The notes below the pieces were generated by a model. The model did not search any database and was not told the DNA's origin. It saw nothing but the letters and a program-made list of their open reading frames with translations. This document shows, piece after piece, positions 47,664-56,778 of a stretch of DNA of 64,000 nt; position 1 is the first letter of the stretch, and each line of letters opens with the position of its first letter. Position numbers and translations under genes: made by a program. This stretch comes from Pseudomonadota bacterium (GTDB lineage: Bacteria; Pseudomonadota; Alphaproteobacteria; Caulobacterales; Caulobacteraceae). The stretch lies in contig JAIUNU010000014.1 in assembly GCA_020161365.1 (NCBI GenBank), positions 62,001-126,000 on the forward strand, written 5' to 3'.

Positions 47664-49015
47664 ACGCCCTGTTTCGCGAGGCGCGGTTTCTGCTGGGCCT
47701 GAAATCGGCCGTCGCGGCCATTCTGTGCCTTTTCCTGCTATCCGCCGTGGCGGTCGGCGCGGGGCTGGTCGAGGTCGCGCGGCAACAGGCGACCATCGCC
47801 CGGATCGCGCCCCAACAGGCGGCCGACGTCGCCGCGATCGCCGACTGGGCGTCGCGCGAGAAGGATCCCGGCAACGCGGCCTACTACACGTTCCACGCCA
47901 CCTGGGACCCGCCTTCGGACCTGGCGTTCGCGGCGATCGGCACGCGGGACGTCTCGCCCTACGTGCTGCGCGTGCGGGCCCTGGGCTTGGAGGCGCAACT
48001 CTATGAGGGCGAGATCGGCAATCCCGAGGCGGCGCTGCCGGGCCGCTTCGATTTCGCCTTCGTGCTGGTCTATCTGGCCCCGCTGTTCGTGATCCTTCTG
48101 TTCCACGACCTGCGGTCGGGCGAGCGGGAGGCAGGACGGCTCGGCGCGCTAGAGGCCTCGGCGGGATCGCCGAGGGGCTTGTGGCGCGCGCGGATCGCGG
48201 TGCGGGCGGCGGGTCTGTTCCTGGCGCTGGCGGTCCCGTTCCTGATTGGCGCGGCGGTCGCCGGGACGGCGCTGTGGAAGACCGGTTCGGTGCTGCTGAT
48301 CGTGCTGGCCTATCTTGCCTTCTGGATCACGCTCAGCGTCGTGGTGGCCCGAGCCAAGCGCGGCTCGCTCGCCAACGCGATGACGCTGGCGGCGGCCTGG
48401 ATGACGCTGACCCTGATCGTGCCTGCGATCGGTCACGTGGTGATCAACAGCGCCATCCCGCTGCGCCAGGGCATGGAGCTGGGTCAGCGCCAGCGCACCG
48501 CCGTCCATCGGGCGTGGGACATCCCGAAATCCCAGACCATGGACGCCTTCTTCCGCACCCATCCCGAATGGAAGGACACCGCGCCGCTCACCGAGGCTTT
48601 CCATTGGAAATGGTACTTCGCCTTCCATCAGGTCGGCGACGAAAGCGCTGCGGATCTGGCGCGCGCCTATCGCGCCGGCGTCTTGAAGCGGGCTGCGTGG
48701 AGCGAGCGGCTGGGCCTGGTGACGCCAGGCGTGGCCGCGCAGCTGGCGCTACATCGCCTGGCAGGCGCCGATCCGTCCGCGCAGATCGCCTATCAGGATC
48801 GCATCCGGGCGTTCCACGGCGCCCTGCGCGGGTTCTACTATCCGTATCTGTTCCGGGACCGACCGTTCGGCCGTGACGACTTCGCCCGCGCGCCCGTGTA
48901 CCAGGCCGCGCCCGACCCGGGCGGGTGGCCGGGCGGCTTGCTGCTGGGCCTCGTGGGGATGACCGCCCTGGTCGCCGCGGTGGGCGCGTGGTGGTCTCGG
49001 CGCGAAGGACTTTAG
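47660..49015 (+). CDS. ABC-2 type permease with large extracytoplasmic domain (DUF3526-like), second
   Basis: 451-aa paralogue of the preceding permease with the same plan: N-terminal helix (VAAILCLFLLSAVAVGAGLV), periplasmic segment with YYTFHATWDPPSDLAFAAIG, FDFAFVLVYLAPLFVILLFH then DLRSGEREAGRLGALEASAG (coupling region), further helices, a second soluble domain ~275-420 rich in Trp/His, and a final helix (LLLGLVGMTALVAAVGAWWS). The two likely form a heterodimer with the ATPase. Stop is 3 nt from the convergent MFS stop. Confidence 0.8.
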   Translation: MNALFREARFLLGLKSAVAAILCLFLLSAVAVGAGLVEVARQQATIARIAPQQAADVAAIADWASREKDPGNAAYYTFHATWDPPSDLAFAAIGTRDVSPYVLRVRALGLEAQLYEGEIGNPEAALPGRFDFAFVLVYLAPLFVILLFHDLRSGEREAGRLGALEASAGSPRGLWRARIAVRAAGLFLALAVPFLIGAAVAGTALWKTGSVLLIVLAYLAFWITLSVVVARAKRGSLANAMTLAAAWMTLTLIVPAIGHVVINSAIPLRQGMELGQRQRTAVHRAWDIPKSQTMDAFFRTHPEWKDTAPLTEAFHWKWYFAFHQVGDESAADLARAYRAGVLKRAAWSERLGLVTPGVAAQLALHRLAGADPSAQIAYQDRIRAFHGALRGFYYPYLFRDRPFGRDDFARAPVYQAAPDPGGWPGGLLLGLVGMTALVAAVGAWWSRREGL

Positions 49016-49018
49016 CGC

Positions 49019-50254
49019 CTAGTCCGCCACGACATAGTCGGCTTCCTGCCGGGCCAGCAGCTTATGGCGGCTGGGGTCGGCGACCAGGTTGAACGCGGCC
49101 AGCAACGCCAGGGCGGCGGCCAGCACGGTCGCCAGGCCAAAGCCGTAGCTGGCGTCGCCGAAATGGTCGCTGACCAGGCCCATCATCCAGGGCGACACCA
49201 CGGCGCTGACGCAGGTGAAAAACAGGATGACGCCGGAGACAGAGCCGTGCTGGGCCTTGGGAAAGCAGCTGATGCCCTTGGAGTTCAGGGTCGGATAGAG
49301 CACCGACATGAACAGGCCCGAGAACGGCAGCGAGATCACCGCCACCTCGCGCCCGCCGGCCAGGGCCGCGCCGAAGCAGGCCAGAATCGCCACGCTGCAG
49401 AGCGCGACCACTTGGGTCCAGGCCAGACGGCTGAGGAGCCAGGCGCCCAGGAAGCGTCCGGCGGCGCGCAGGACGAAGAAGATCGACAGGGCGTACGCCG
49501 CCAAGGCGACGGCCGGACCCTTGTACCCCGCCAGCAGGGTCGGCATCCAAACGTAGATCGCCGTCTCGACCCCGACATACAGCATGATCGCGAGGCTGAA
49601 CCCGAGCGCGTAGGGATTGCCGAACATCGCCAGCGTCGCGCGCGGATCGGTCTTCTCCTGCGCCGCGCGCGGAACCTCCGGATAGCGGACGGTCATCGCC
49701 GCGATGATCAGCAGGACGCACAGCGCACCGGCGATCACATAGAGCCACTTCCACGAGGCCCCCTTGGCCAGCAGGGCCGCCACGATCGCCGGTCCGATGA
49801 TGGCGCCCAGGCCAAAGAAGCCCTCGACCATGTTCATGGTGGCGGTGTGGGCGCGGGTCGAAGTCGAGATGTCGCCGATCAGGGCCAGGGCGCCGGTCTT
49901 GAAGACCCCGATCGCCAGCCCCGAGATCAGCAGCAGTCCAACGAAGAAGCCAAAGGTCTGGCCAACGGCGAACAGGAAGGCCGTGACGGCGAACGCGACG
50001 AGGCCAATCACGATCGTCGCCTTGCGGCCCAGTCGGTCGGCCAGGAAGCCCAGACCCACCCCGCCCAGCGCGATGCCGGTCATGCTGGCGTAGTGGAACG
50101 AGCCCGCCGCCGCCATGCCCAGCTCGAAGGTCTTGATGACGTGGGGGATGATCACGCCGACCGAGTCCGTGGTCATCGCGAACATCATGAACATCAGATA
50201 GGTCAGGATGCGGATCCGTCGCGGGTCCTGCGCGACCTGTGCCGTCGAGGTCAT
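49019..50254 (-). CDS. MFS sugar permease of the sucrose operon
   Basis: 411-aa 12-helix major facilitator. LGFLADRLGRKATIVIGLVA is the loop-2 motif; LALIGDISTSTRAHTATMNM and RAAGRFLGAWLLSRLAWTQV are typical of the GlcP/FucP-like sugar permeases. It overlaps the fructokinase stop by ATGA and is last in the LacI-TonB receptor-amylosucrase-fructokinase-permease row, so it most likely brings sucrose across the inner membrane. Specificity is inferred only from context. Confidence 0.82.
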   Translation of the reverse strand: MTSTAQVAQDPRRIRILTYLMFMMFAMTTDSVGVIIPHVIKTFELGMAAAGSFHYASMTGIALGGVGLGFLADRLGRKATIVIGLVAFAVTAFLFAVGQTFGFFVGLLLISGLAIGVFKTGALALIGDISTSTRAHTATMNMVEGFFGLGAIIGPAIVAALLAKGASWKWLYVIAGALCVLLIIAAMTVRYPEVPRAAQEKTDPRATLAMFGNPYALGFSLAIMLYVGVETAIYVWMPTLLAGYKGPAVALAAYALSIFFVLRAAGRFLGAWLLSRLAWTQVVALCSVAILACFGAALAGGREVAVISLPFSGLFMSVLYPTLNSKGISCFPKAQHGSVSGVILFFTCVSAVVSPWMMGLVSDHFGDASYGFGLATVLAAALALLAAFNLVADPSRHKLLARQEADYVVAD

Positions 50255-51156
50255 GGCGTCAGCTCCTGAACTTGAGGGTTGGCGGCCTGGGCCAAGGCGA
50301 CCGCCCCGAGGAGACCGGCGTCGCCGCCCAGCGCCGGAGCGACGACGAGGGTTTCGATCGCCGCGTCGGTGGTCAAGGCGTCAAGATAGCCGGCGAGGTT
50401 CTCCCGCAGCCTGACGCGCGCGCGGTTCAGCAAATTCGGGTTCATCCCGACGCCGCCGCCGATGATGATGCGCTCGGGCGACACGGTCAGGGCGAGGCTG
50501 CACAGCAGTTGTCCCAGATAGTCGGCGACAAGACCCCACACTGGGTCGTCCGCGGCGAGCGTCTCGCCAGGAGCGCCGGTGCGCGCGGCGAGGGCGGGAC
50601 CGCTGATCAGGCCTTCCAGGCAGTCGCCGTGGAACGGGCAGGCGCCGGCGAACGTATCCCTGGCCACGTCGCGCCTTACCAGCAGGTGGCCGGCCTCTGG
50701 GTGCAGGAGGCCATGCACCGGCGCGCCGTTGACGATCAGGCCCACCCCGACGCCCGTGCCGATGGTGACATAGGCGTATGTGGACAGGCCCTTCGCTGCG
50801 CCCCATCGGCCTTCCCCGAGCGCCGCGCCATTGACGTCTGTGTCCAGCGCCAGCGGCGCGCCGAACCGCGCGCTCAGCCGCTGGCCGATATCCGCGCCGG
50901 ACCAGCCAGGCTTGGGAGTCTTGAGGATATGACCCCAGTCCGCTGCACGCCGGTCGAGGCGAATGGGACCGAAGCTGGCGACGCCGATGCTGTCGAACCC
51001 GCCACGCTCGGCGTCGAGCACGGCCTCGATCCGCGCCAGGGTTTCCTCGGGCGAGGTCGTGGCGATCCGCGTGGCTGGCGTCAGGTCGGACGGGCCGGAC
51101 CCGAATGCGACCAGCGCCTTGGTGCCGCCCAGCTCGATCGCGGCGACGCGGGTCAT
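50251..51156 (-). CDS. ROK-family fructokinase
   Basis: 301-aa cytoplasmic sugar kinase. N-terminal phosphate loop VAAIELGGTKALVAFGSG, DTDVNGAALGEGRWGAAKGL, YVTIGTGVGVGLIVNGA, and the ROK zinc signature HGLLHPEAGHLLVRRDVARD then CPFHGDCLEGLISGPA with its His/Cys ligands; IIIGGGVGMNPNLL near the C-terminus. Length and motifs match fructokinases (ScrK/Mak type). ATG 51156 overlaps the amylosucrase stop by ATGA. It would trap the fructose freed by amylosucrase. Confidence 0.88.
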   Translation of the reverse strand: MTRVAAIELGGTKALVAFGSGPSDLTPATRIATTSPEETLARIEAVLDAERGGFDSIGVASFGPIRLDRRAADWGHILKTPKPGWSGADIGQRLSARFGAPLALDTDVNGAALGEGRWGAAKGLSTYAYVTIGTGVGVGLIVNGAPVHGLLHPEAGHLLVRRDVARDTFAGACPFHGDCLEGLISGPALAARTGAPGETLAADDPVWGLVADYLGQLLCSLALTVSPERIIIGGGVGMNPNLLNRARVRLRENLAGYLDALTTDAAIETLVVAPALGGDAGLLGAVALAQAANPQVQELTP

Positions 51157-52976
51157 CGGCGGACCAGCCATTTCTGCGCGTAGGGACCGAGGCGCACGAC
51201 CGAGGCGGCGGCCTCGTCGGTCAGGATATCGAGCGCGTGCCCCGCATAGGCGGCGGGCAGGGCGACATCCACAGGCTCGGCCGAAAGGTTGGCTAAGCAC
51301 AGCAATTGACCGGCGCCCTTGGTCCGTTGAAAGGCCAGAACCTGACGCGCGCCCAGGTCAACTGGCTCGGCCGGCCCCGCTACGCCCAGGGACGCCAGAG
51401 CCCGCGCCGCCTGTCCGAAGCGGGCGAACGCCGCGAACAGGTCCGCCTCCACAGCTCCGGCCTCCAGCCGACGGCGGGCGCGGTTCCAGTCCATCAGCGG
51501 ACGGTGAAGCCAGCGCCCGTCGCCGGCGCGCAACGGGTCTTGCGCGTAGGCCTCATCATCGCCCAGACCGATTTCGTCGCCCATGTAGATGAGCGGCCAG
51601 CCGTCCAGCGCGTGGATCACGCCGTAGAGCAGGCAAAGTCGGCGCGCCCCGGCGCTCTCGATGTCGTCGGCCGCGTCGAGGCCGGCCAGGGAGGCCGCCA
51701 TGCCGTTTGTGGACGGCACGCCACCGGCTGCGGTCTGGAAGGCCCGGCCCCGCGAGAAGCCTTCGCCCTCGCCATAGGCCGCCGACCAGCGCGCCAGGTC
51801 CGCAGGCGGCGCATAGGCGGCGAGCGCATTCCAGATCAGGTCGTCATGGCAGCGGACATAGTTCAGCCAGACCCCCTGCGAGGGCTTCTGCGCGGCTACG
51901 GTCAGACAGCGACGCGCGATGGCGGCGTCGGCGTCGGCCAGCGCGGCCCATAGCGCGGTCATGACCACGTTGTTGTAGGCGAGGTTGCAGCCCGGCGTCG
52001 CGCGACCGAAAAACGGGATGACGTCCTCCAGGCTCTCGATCGCCTCGGCCAGCAGCACGACGCCCGGCGCTACGATCGACAGCGCCGCGCGCCAGGCCTC
52101 GACGATGTCATAGGTCTGGGGCAGGTTGCGACAGGTGGTTCCCGCCTGCTTCCAGAGGAACGGCGCGCTATCCAGTCGGAAGCCCTGCGCGCCCTTGGCG
52201 GCCAGGAAGATCAGGACCTCCAGCATCTCGGCGAAGACAGCCGGGTTGGCGTAGTTCAGGTCCCACTGGAACGGATAGAAGGTCGTCCAGACATAGCCGC
52301 CCATTTCCGGGTCATGGGTGAAGCTGCCGGGGGCGGTGTCGGGGAAGACGTCGATCAGTTCGCGGTCCCGTGCGGCCGCGCTCTGCGCGTCCGGTAGTAC
52401 GATGTAGTAGTCGCGATAGGCGGGGTCGCCCGCGCGCGCCTTGGCGGCCCAGGCGTGTTCGCGGGCGGTGTGGTTGCACACCACGTCTAGGATCAGGCCC
52501 ATGTCGCGCTGGCGCAGGTCGTCGGCCAGGGCCGCCAGATCGTCGATCGTTCCCAGCTTGGGATCGACTTTGCGATAGTCGGCCACGGCGAAGCCGCCGT
52601 CGCTGTCGCCAGGGCGTGGCTCCAGCAGGGGAAGGGGATGCAGCCAGCGCACGCCCAGCTCAGACAGATAGTCTAGCTTGCCGCGAACGCCGTTCAGGTC
52701 GCCGGCGAAGCGATCGACATAGAAGGTGTAGGCGCTTTGACCCGGCGCCTGCAGCCAGTCGGGATCGGCTTCCCGGGCCGAGTCCAAGGCGCGAAGGGGT
52801 TCCGGTCGGGCCAGCGCGGCGTCCATAAGCGTGCGCTTCAGGCGATCCATCACCTCAAGGCCGCGCGGATGCTGGCCATAGAGGCCGGCGAAGCGGCGCT
52901 CGACCTCCGGCCAGAGCCGCGTGAAGCGGGCCTGGACGTGATCCTCGTGCGTCGGGGTCGATGCGGCGAAGGCCAT
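51153..52976 (-). CDS. ams: Amylosucrase (GH13)
   Basis: 607-aa GH13 subfamily 4 enzyme, transferring glucose from sucrose onto an alpha-1,4-glucan and releasing fructose (or hydrolysing sucrose). Family-specific helical N-domain (~1-90), then YTFYVDRFAGDLNGVRGKLD, WLHPLPLLEPRPGDSDGGFA then VADYRKVDPKLGT, LILDVVCNHTAREHAWA, GFRLDSAPFLWKQAGT (nucleophile Asp), VVLLAEAIESLEDVIPFFG (acid/base Glu), NYVRCHDDLIWNAL (third acid). No signal peptide, so intracellular. Three-gene translational coupling with fructokinase and permease. Confidence 0.92.
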   Translation of the reverse strand: MAFAASTPTHEDHVQARFTRLWPEVERRFAGLYGQHPRGLEVMDRLKRTLMDAALARPEPLRALDSAREADPDWLQAPGQSAYTFYVDRFAGDLNGVRGKLDYLSELGVRWLHPLPLLEPRPGDSDGGFAVADYRKVDPKLGTIDDLAALADDLRQRDMGLILDVVCNHTAREHAWAAKARAGDPAYRDYYIVLPDAQSAAARDRELIDVFPDTAPGSFTHDPEMGGYVWTTFYPFQWDLNYANPAVFAEMLEVLIFLAAKGAQGFRLDSAPFLWKQAGTTCRNLPQTYDIVEAWRAALSIVAPGVVLLAEAIESLEDVIPFFGRATPGCNLAYNNVVMTALWAALADADAAIARRCLTVAAQKPSQGVWLNYVRCHDDLIWNALAAYAPPADLARWSAAYGEGEGFSRGRAFQTAAGGVPSTNGMAASLAGLDAADDIESAGARRLCLLYGVIHALDGWPLIYMGDEIGLGDDEAYAQDPLRAGDGRWLHRPLMDWNRARRRLEAGAVEADLFAAFARFGQAARALASLGVAGPAEPVDLGARQVLAFQRTKGAGQLLCLANLSAEPVDVALPAAYAGHALDILTDEAAASVVRLGPYAQKWLVRR

Positions 52977-53000
52977 GCCAGCGAACTCGTTGAAAGAGGA

Positions 53001-53065
53001 GCCTCGCCCAGCCTGAGGCGGCTTGGCGAGGCTAATCGGCCGGCGGGGCAGGAGACCCGCCGGCC
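53001..53065 (-). other. Two strong stem-loops between receptor and amylosucrase
   Basis: GCCTCGCC/GGCGAGGC (53001-53008 with 53025-53032) and GGCCGGCGGG/CCCGCCGGCC (53038-53047 with 53056-53065, 8-nt loop). The second begins 7 nt after the receptor stop. No U-tract, so more likely mRNA stabilisers or partial terminators that make receptor expression exceed that of the enzymes. Confidence 0.6.
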
Positions 53066-53071
53066 AGGGGA

Positions 53072-55522
53072 TTAGAAGCTGTAGCGAAGCGTCGCCGTGA
53101 CCGTGCGTCCGTTGATCGAACGCGCGCGGATCGCATTGACCGAGCCCGCCGTGATCGAACCCTCTTCCGCCTCGGTCAGGCCGACCTTGTTAAACAGGTT
53201 GTTGGCGTTGACCGACAGCGACAGCGTTTCGGCCAGCTTATACTCGGCGAAGGCGTTCACCTGGGCGTAGGCCGGGAAGATCAACTGGTTGTCGTCCTGG
53301 GCGTAGGCCTTGGTGGTGCCGATGACGCTGGCGCCGATCGTGGCCTTGTCGTTGATCGTCCAGGTCGGGGCGAACTGGTAGATCCACTTGGCCTGGCGGC
53401 GCGGCGTATTGCCGACGACGGCCGGCGTGAGGGCGTCCTTGTCGATGACGGCGTCGGTGTAGGTGGCCCCGCCGGTGATGGAGAGACCGCCGATGCGATA
53501 GCTGGCCTCCAGTTCGACGCCCTTGGCCTTGTAGGTGCGGTCGAAGAACTTCTGGCTGGTGGCCTCGAAGTTCTGCTCCTGCGTGCGGGCCCAGAAGGCC
53601 GTCGCGAACAGGCCAAAGCCGTTGCGGCGATACTTCACCCCGCCCTCGACCTGGTCGACCATGTCGACGGCGTCTTCCTTGGACACCGTGCCGTCGGCGC
53701 GGACCTTGCCGAACAGCAGGCGGTCGGCGTTGGCGCGTCCGCCGCGGCTGACGCGGGCGAAGGCCGCGACGTCAGGGTTGAACTGGTAGTTCGCGCCCAG
53801 CGACCAGGACGTGTAGCCCCAGTCATAATTGACCGGCGAGGCCTTGGCGTTGTCGATCACCGACACGCTCTGCTCGACGTTCTGGATCACGCCGTCGCCA
53901 TTGACGTCGAAGGCGGCCTGTTTGGCGCCGGCATAGAGACCGCGCGCCTTGCCTTCGTCGCGACGGAGGCTGGCGTCGACGCTGAGGGCGCCGATGCGGC
54001 TCGACAGGCTCAGATAGGGCGCGTCGATGTCGTAGGTGACGTCATAGCGGCGGGTGCAGCAGTTGCCCCACAGCGGCACGCCGTAGGCGGCCAGGCCTGT
54101 CTGGGTCAGCTTGGTCCCGGCGCTGTTGAAGACGTCGAGCAGGGCGGCGTTGTCGCCCTTCACTTCCGAGACGAAGGTGTTCCACAGCCAGTCCATGGCG
54201 ATGGTCTGGCGCGACTTGTAGTAGCCGGCCGTGACGTCGATCACCGCTTCGCCGGTGTCGAAGCTGCGCGACAGTTTCAGGTCGTTCATGGCGTTGCCGA
54301 AGTCGTTGATCTCGACGTCGAACATGTGGATGCGCATAGCCAGGCCGTTGCCGTTCAAGCTGCCCGGCGCGGTGATCGCCTGGCCCGCGTTCGGGCCATT
54401 GGCGTAGCGCAGGGTCGCGCCCGCGCCGCCGATCGAGGTCGCCAGCGCCTGAGCGCCCAGCACCTCGGCGGGGAAGGGGGCGACGAAGCGACCCGAGGTC
54501 TTGGCGACCTTGAAGCGGTCTTCGATCTTCCAGCCTCCGACATCGAACTTGGCTTCGGCGCCGAACTGCAGGGTGTCGGGATGCATGCCGTCGGCGACCT
54601 TGCTGATCCGACGATTGCCGTCGCCGTCCAGGCCCGGATTGCTGGTCAGATAGACCGATTGCAGGTCGTCGCGGCCGATGTCATAGCCGGCGAACGAGCC
54701 GATGTCCGGGGCGCCGTTGGAGCCGGTCACGCGGGTCGGCATCGGCAGATAACCGACGGCGCGATCGTTCAGGTACTTCATGCTCAGCCGGACGAAGCCG
54801 TTCTCGAAGTCCTTGGTCAGGTTGGCCTTGATCTGGCCGCCCTTCTCGGAGGTGTAGCCCGACTTCCGCGCGCCTTCGCCCTCGCGGTAGAAGCCGCCGA
54901 CGTGGAAGCGGAGGGTGTCGCTGATCGGCGCGCCATAGTCGAAATCCAGGCGCGTATGGTCGTAGCCCAGACCCTTGGTCAGGGCGATCTCGCCGCCCTC
55001 GACCTCGCCGGTCTTGCTGATGAAGTTGATGACGCCGCCGGGCGAGTTCGAGGCGAAGGTTGAGGACGAGCCGCCCCGGACGGACTCAATCCGGGCCACG
55101 TTCTGATCGGCGCGGAGGAAGATGTCGGCGTTGCCGAACGCGATGTCGCCGAATTCCATGACCGGCAGGCCATCTTCCTGCAACTGCAGGAACTTGGCGC
55201 CGCCCGAGGCTACGGGCAGGCCGCGCACGGCGATGTTGGCGTTGCCGTCGCCGCCGGTGGACTCCGAACGCACGCCGGGCAGGCCACGGAAGATTTCGGC
55301 GGTCGAGCGTGGGGCCTGGGCCAGGATCTGGTCGGCCGACAGCGCGCTGACGGAAATCGATGAGTTCATCTTGGTCGCGCCGTCGCGCGAAGCGGTAATG
55401 ACGACCGAGTCGAGCTCCAGGACGTCGTTGTCGCGGGTGGTGGTCTGTTGGGCGTGCGCCGCCAGCGGCAGCACGGTCAGCACGGCGACGCCGGCCAGCA
55501 GGCGAGCTTTTTGCCTGTTCAT
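53072..55522 (-). CDS. TonB-dependent receptor of the sucrose operon
   Basis: 816-aa outer-membrane receptor. Signal MNRQKARLLAGVAVLTVLPL then AAHAQ; plug ~30-170 with DSVVITASRDGATKMNSSIS, GLPGVRSESTGGDGNANIAV then RGLPV, ESVRGGSSSTFASNSPGGVI; barrel ending RSINGRTVTATLRYSF. ATG 55522 is preceded by a perfect AGGAGGA; the longer frame to 55621 runs into the operators. Position behind a LacI gene with amylosucrase and fructokinase downstream points to sucrose or related oligosaccharide; C. crescentus has a comparable sucrose receptor. Confidence 0.88.
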   Translation of the reverse strand: MNRQKARLLAGVAVLTVLPLAAHAQQTTTRDNDVLELDSVVITASRDGATKMNSSISVSALSADQILAQAPRSTAEIFRGLPGVRSESTGGDGNANIAVRGLPVASGGAKFLQLQEDGLPVMEFGDIAFGNADIFLRADQNVARIESVRGGSSSTFASNSPGGVINFISKTGEVEGGEIALTKGLGYDHTRLDFDYGAPISDTLRFHVGGFYREGEGARKSGYTSEKGGQIKANLTKDFENGFVRLSMKYLNDRAVGYLPMPTRVTGSNGAPDIGSFAGYDIGRDDLQSVYLTSNPGLDGDGNRRISKVADGMHPDTLQFGAEAKFDVGGWKIEDRFKVAKTSGRFVAPFPAEVLGAQALATSIGGAGATLRYANGPNAGQAITAPGSLNGNGLAMRIHMFDVEINDFGNAMNDLKLSRSFDTGEAVIDVTAGYYKSRQTIAMDWLWNTFVSEVKGDNAALLDVFNSAGTKLTQTGLAAYGVPLWGNCCTRRYDVTYDIDAPYLSLSSRIGALSVDASLRRDEGKARGLYAGAKQAAFDVNGDGVIQNVEQSVSVIDNAKASPVNYDWGYTSWSLGANYQFNPDVAAFARVSRGGRANADRLLFGKVRADGTVSKEDAVDMVDQVEGGVKYRRNGFGLFATAFWARTQEQNFEATSQKFFDRTYKAKGVELEASYRIGGLSITGGATYTDAVIDKDALTPAVVGNTPRRQAKWIYQFAPTWTINDKATIGASVIGTTKAYAQDDNQLIFPAYAQVNAFAEYKLAETLSLSVNANNLFNKVGLTEAEEGSITAGSVNAIRARSINGRTVTATLRYSF

Positions 55523-55584
55523 CACTTCCTCCTCTGTCGCCGCCGCTTCTTTTGGCGATGGCTGCGATGACACCATGCGCCCTA

Positions 55585-55598
55585 CGCAAACGATTGCG
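55585..55598. promoter_or_regulatory. LacI-type operator A (CGCAA-ACGA-TTGCG)
   Basis: Imperfect 14-bp dyad 63 bp upstream of the receptor gene, with outer 5-bp arms exact. Paired with operator B; centres are 43 bp apart, about four helical turns. Confidence 0.68.
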
Positions 55599-55627
55599 AA
55601 CAGGGAAAGTGACGCCTTCATGAAATT

Positions 55628-55641
55628 CGCAATCGATTGCG
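55628..55641. promoter_or_regulatory. LacI-type operator B (CGCAATCGATTGCG)
   Basis: Perfect 14-bp palindrome between the LacI stop and the TonB receptor start. The shape (CG centre, CGCAA arms) is typical of LacI/GalR sites. Confidence 0.75.
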
Positions 55642-55673
55642 TTAATTTGGCAACACTCGCGCGCTCCGGTCGC

Positions 55674-56699
55674 TTAAGTTTGGCGAACGATGAGCTCGGG
55701 CGCCATGAAGACGGACTCGGGGGCGCCGCCTTCGATGCGGCGAAACAGCAGGTCCACCATGCCCCGCGCGCCGGCGGCCATGTCCTGGCGGACCGTCGTC
55801 AACGGCGGTGCGCCGTGCCGCGCTAGCGCGATATCGTCGAAGCCGACCACCGACACCTGTTCGGGGACCGATCGTCCGGCCTGATTCAAGGTCTGGACGG
55901 CCGTCATCGCGATCAGGTCGGAGGCCGCGAACACCGCGTCGAACGCCGCGCCGCTGTTGACCAGCGCCTGGACCGTCGGCTGCGCGGTTTCGATCGTGAA
56001 ATGGGCTGGTGCGAAGAGGTCGGGCTCGGGCGTCAGGCCCGCTTCGCTCAGGGCCTGGAGGTAACCCGCGCGGCGCAGCTCGACTTCCGGCGCGCCGGGC
56101 GGTCCGAGAAAGGCGATGCGTCGCCGACCCTGAGCGATCAGATGCTGCACGGCCATACGTGCGCCTGCGACATTGTCCGTACCCACCGTGCAGTAGCGAC
56201 GTCCGGCGATGTCCCCGCCCCACACGACAAGGGGGCGATACTCGTCGGCCAGGGCGTTGAGGGCGTCGTGCTGGTCGCTCTGCCCGATCACCAGCAGGCC
56301 GTCGGACCGGTGCGACTGAACGATGCGCCGGAGCCATCCCGGTCGCGGGGCCACGACCTTCTTCAACAGCACCTCATAGCCTCGGCCGGTGATCTCGTCG
56401 GCCAGCCGGCCGATCATTTCCAGAAAGAACGGATCGCTGATCAGCTGCTCGCGCTCGTGGCCCAGAGGTACGACCACGCCGATGACATGGGTGCGTTGCA
56501 GGCGCAGGCTGCGGGCCGACTGGTTGACGACATAGCCGTGGGCTTGGGCGAGCGCAGCAATCCGATCCCTCAACGCTTGGGGGATGGACTTGTGGTCCGA
56601 CAGCGCGCGCGAGACCGTCGACGTCGAAACGCCCGCCAGCTTGGCGATGTCGGCCATCTTGATGCGGCCGGCCGGCGGTTCGGGAAGGTCACGACTCAT
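55674..56699 (-). CDS. LacI-family repressor of the sucrose operon
   Basis: 341-aa LacI/GalR regulator. HTH IKMADIAKLAGVSTSTVSRA then LSDHKSIPQ; ligand domain with VIGVVVPLGHEREQLISDPF, LIAQGRRRIAFLGPPGAPEV, FDAVFAASDLIAMTAVQTLN and VVGFDDIALARHGAPPLTTV. ATG 56699 chosen; the longer frame has no family sequence. It heads the minus-strand row and two palindromic operators lie directly downstream of it, before the receptor gene, so it likely represses the receptor-amylosucrase-kinase-permease genes. Confidence 0.9.
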   Translation of the reverse strand: MSRDLPEPPAGRIKMADIAKLAGVSTSTVSRALSDHKSIPQALRDRIAALAQAHGYVVNQSARSLRLQRTHVIGVVVPLGHEREQLISDPFFLEMIGRLADEITGRGYEVLLKKVVAPRPGWLRRIVQSHRSDGLLVIGQSDQHDALNALADEYRPLVVWGGDIAGRRYCTVGTDNVAGARMAVQHLIAQGRRRIAFLGPPGAPEVELRRAGYLQALSEAGLTPEPDLFAPAHFTIETAQPTVQALVNSGAAFDAVFAASDLIAMTAVQTLNQAGRSVPEQVSVVGFDDIALARHGAPPLTTVRQDMAAGARGMVDLLFRRIEGGAPESVFMAPELIVRQT

Positions 56700-56778
56700 G
56701 GGTCGCAGCTTAGTGGATCGGCGCGGCCCGCATAGCGCCGCCCGGCTTGCCGGGCGAAGCGTCAACGACGCCGGTCGA

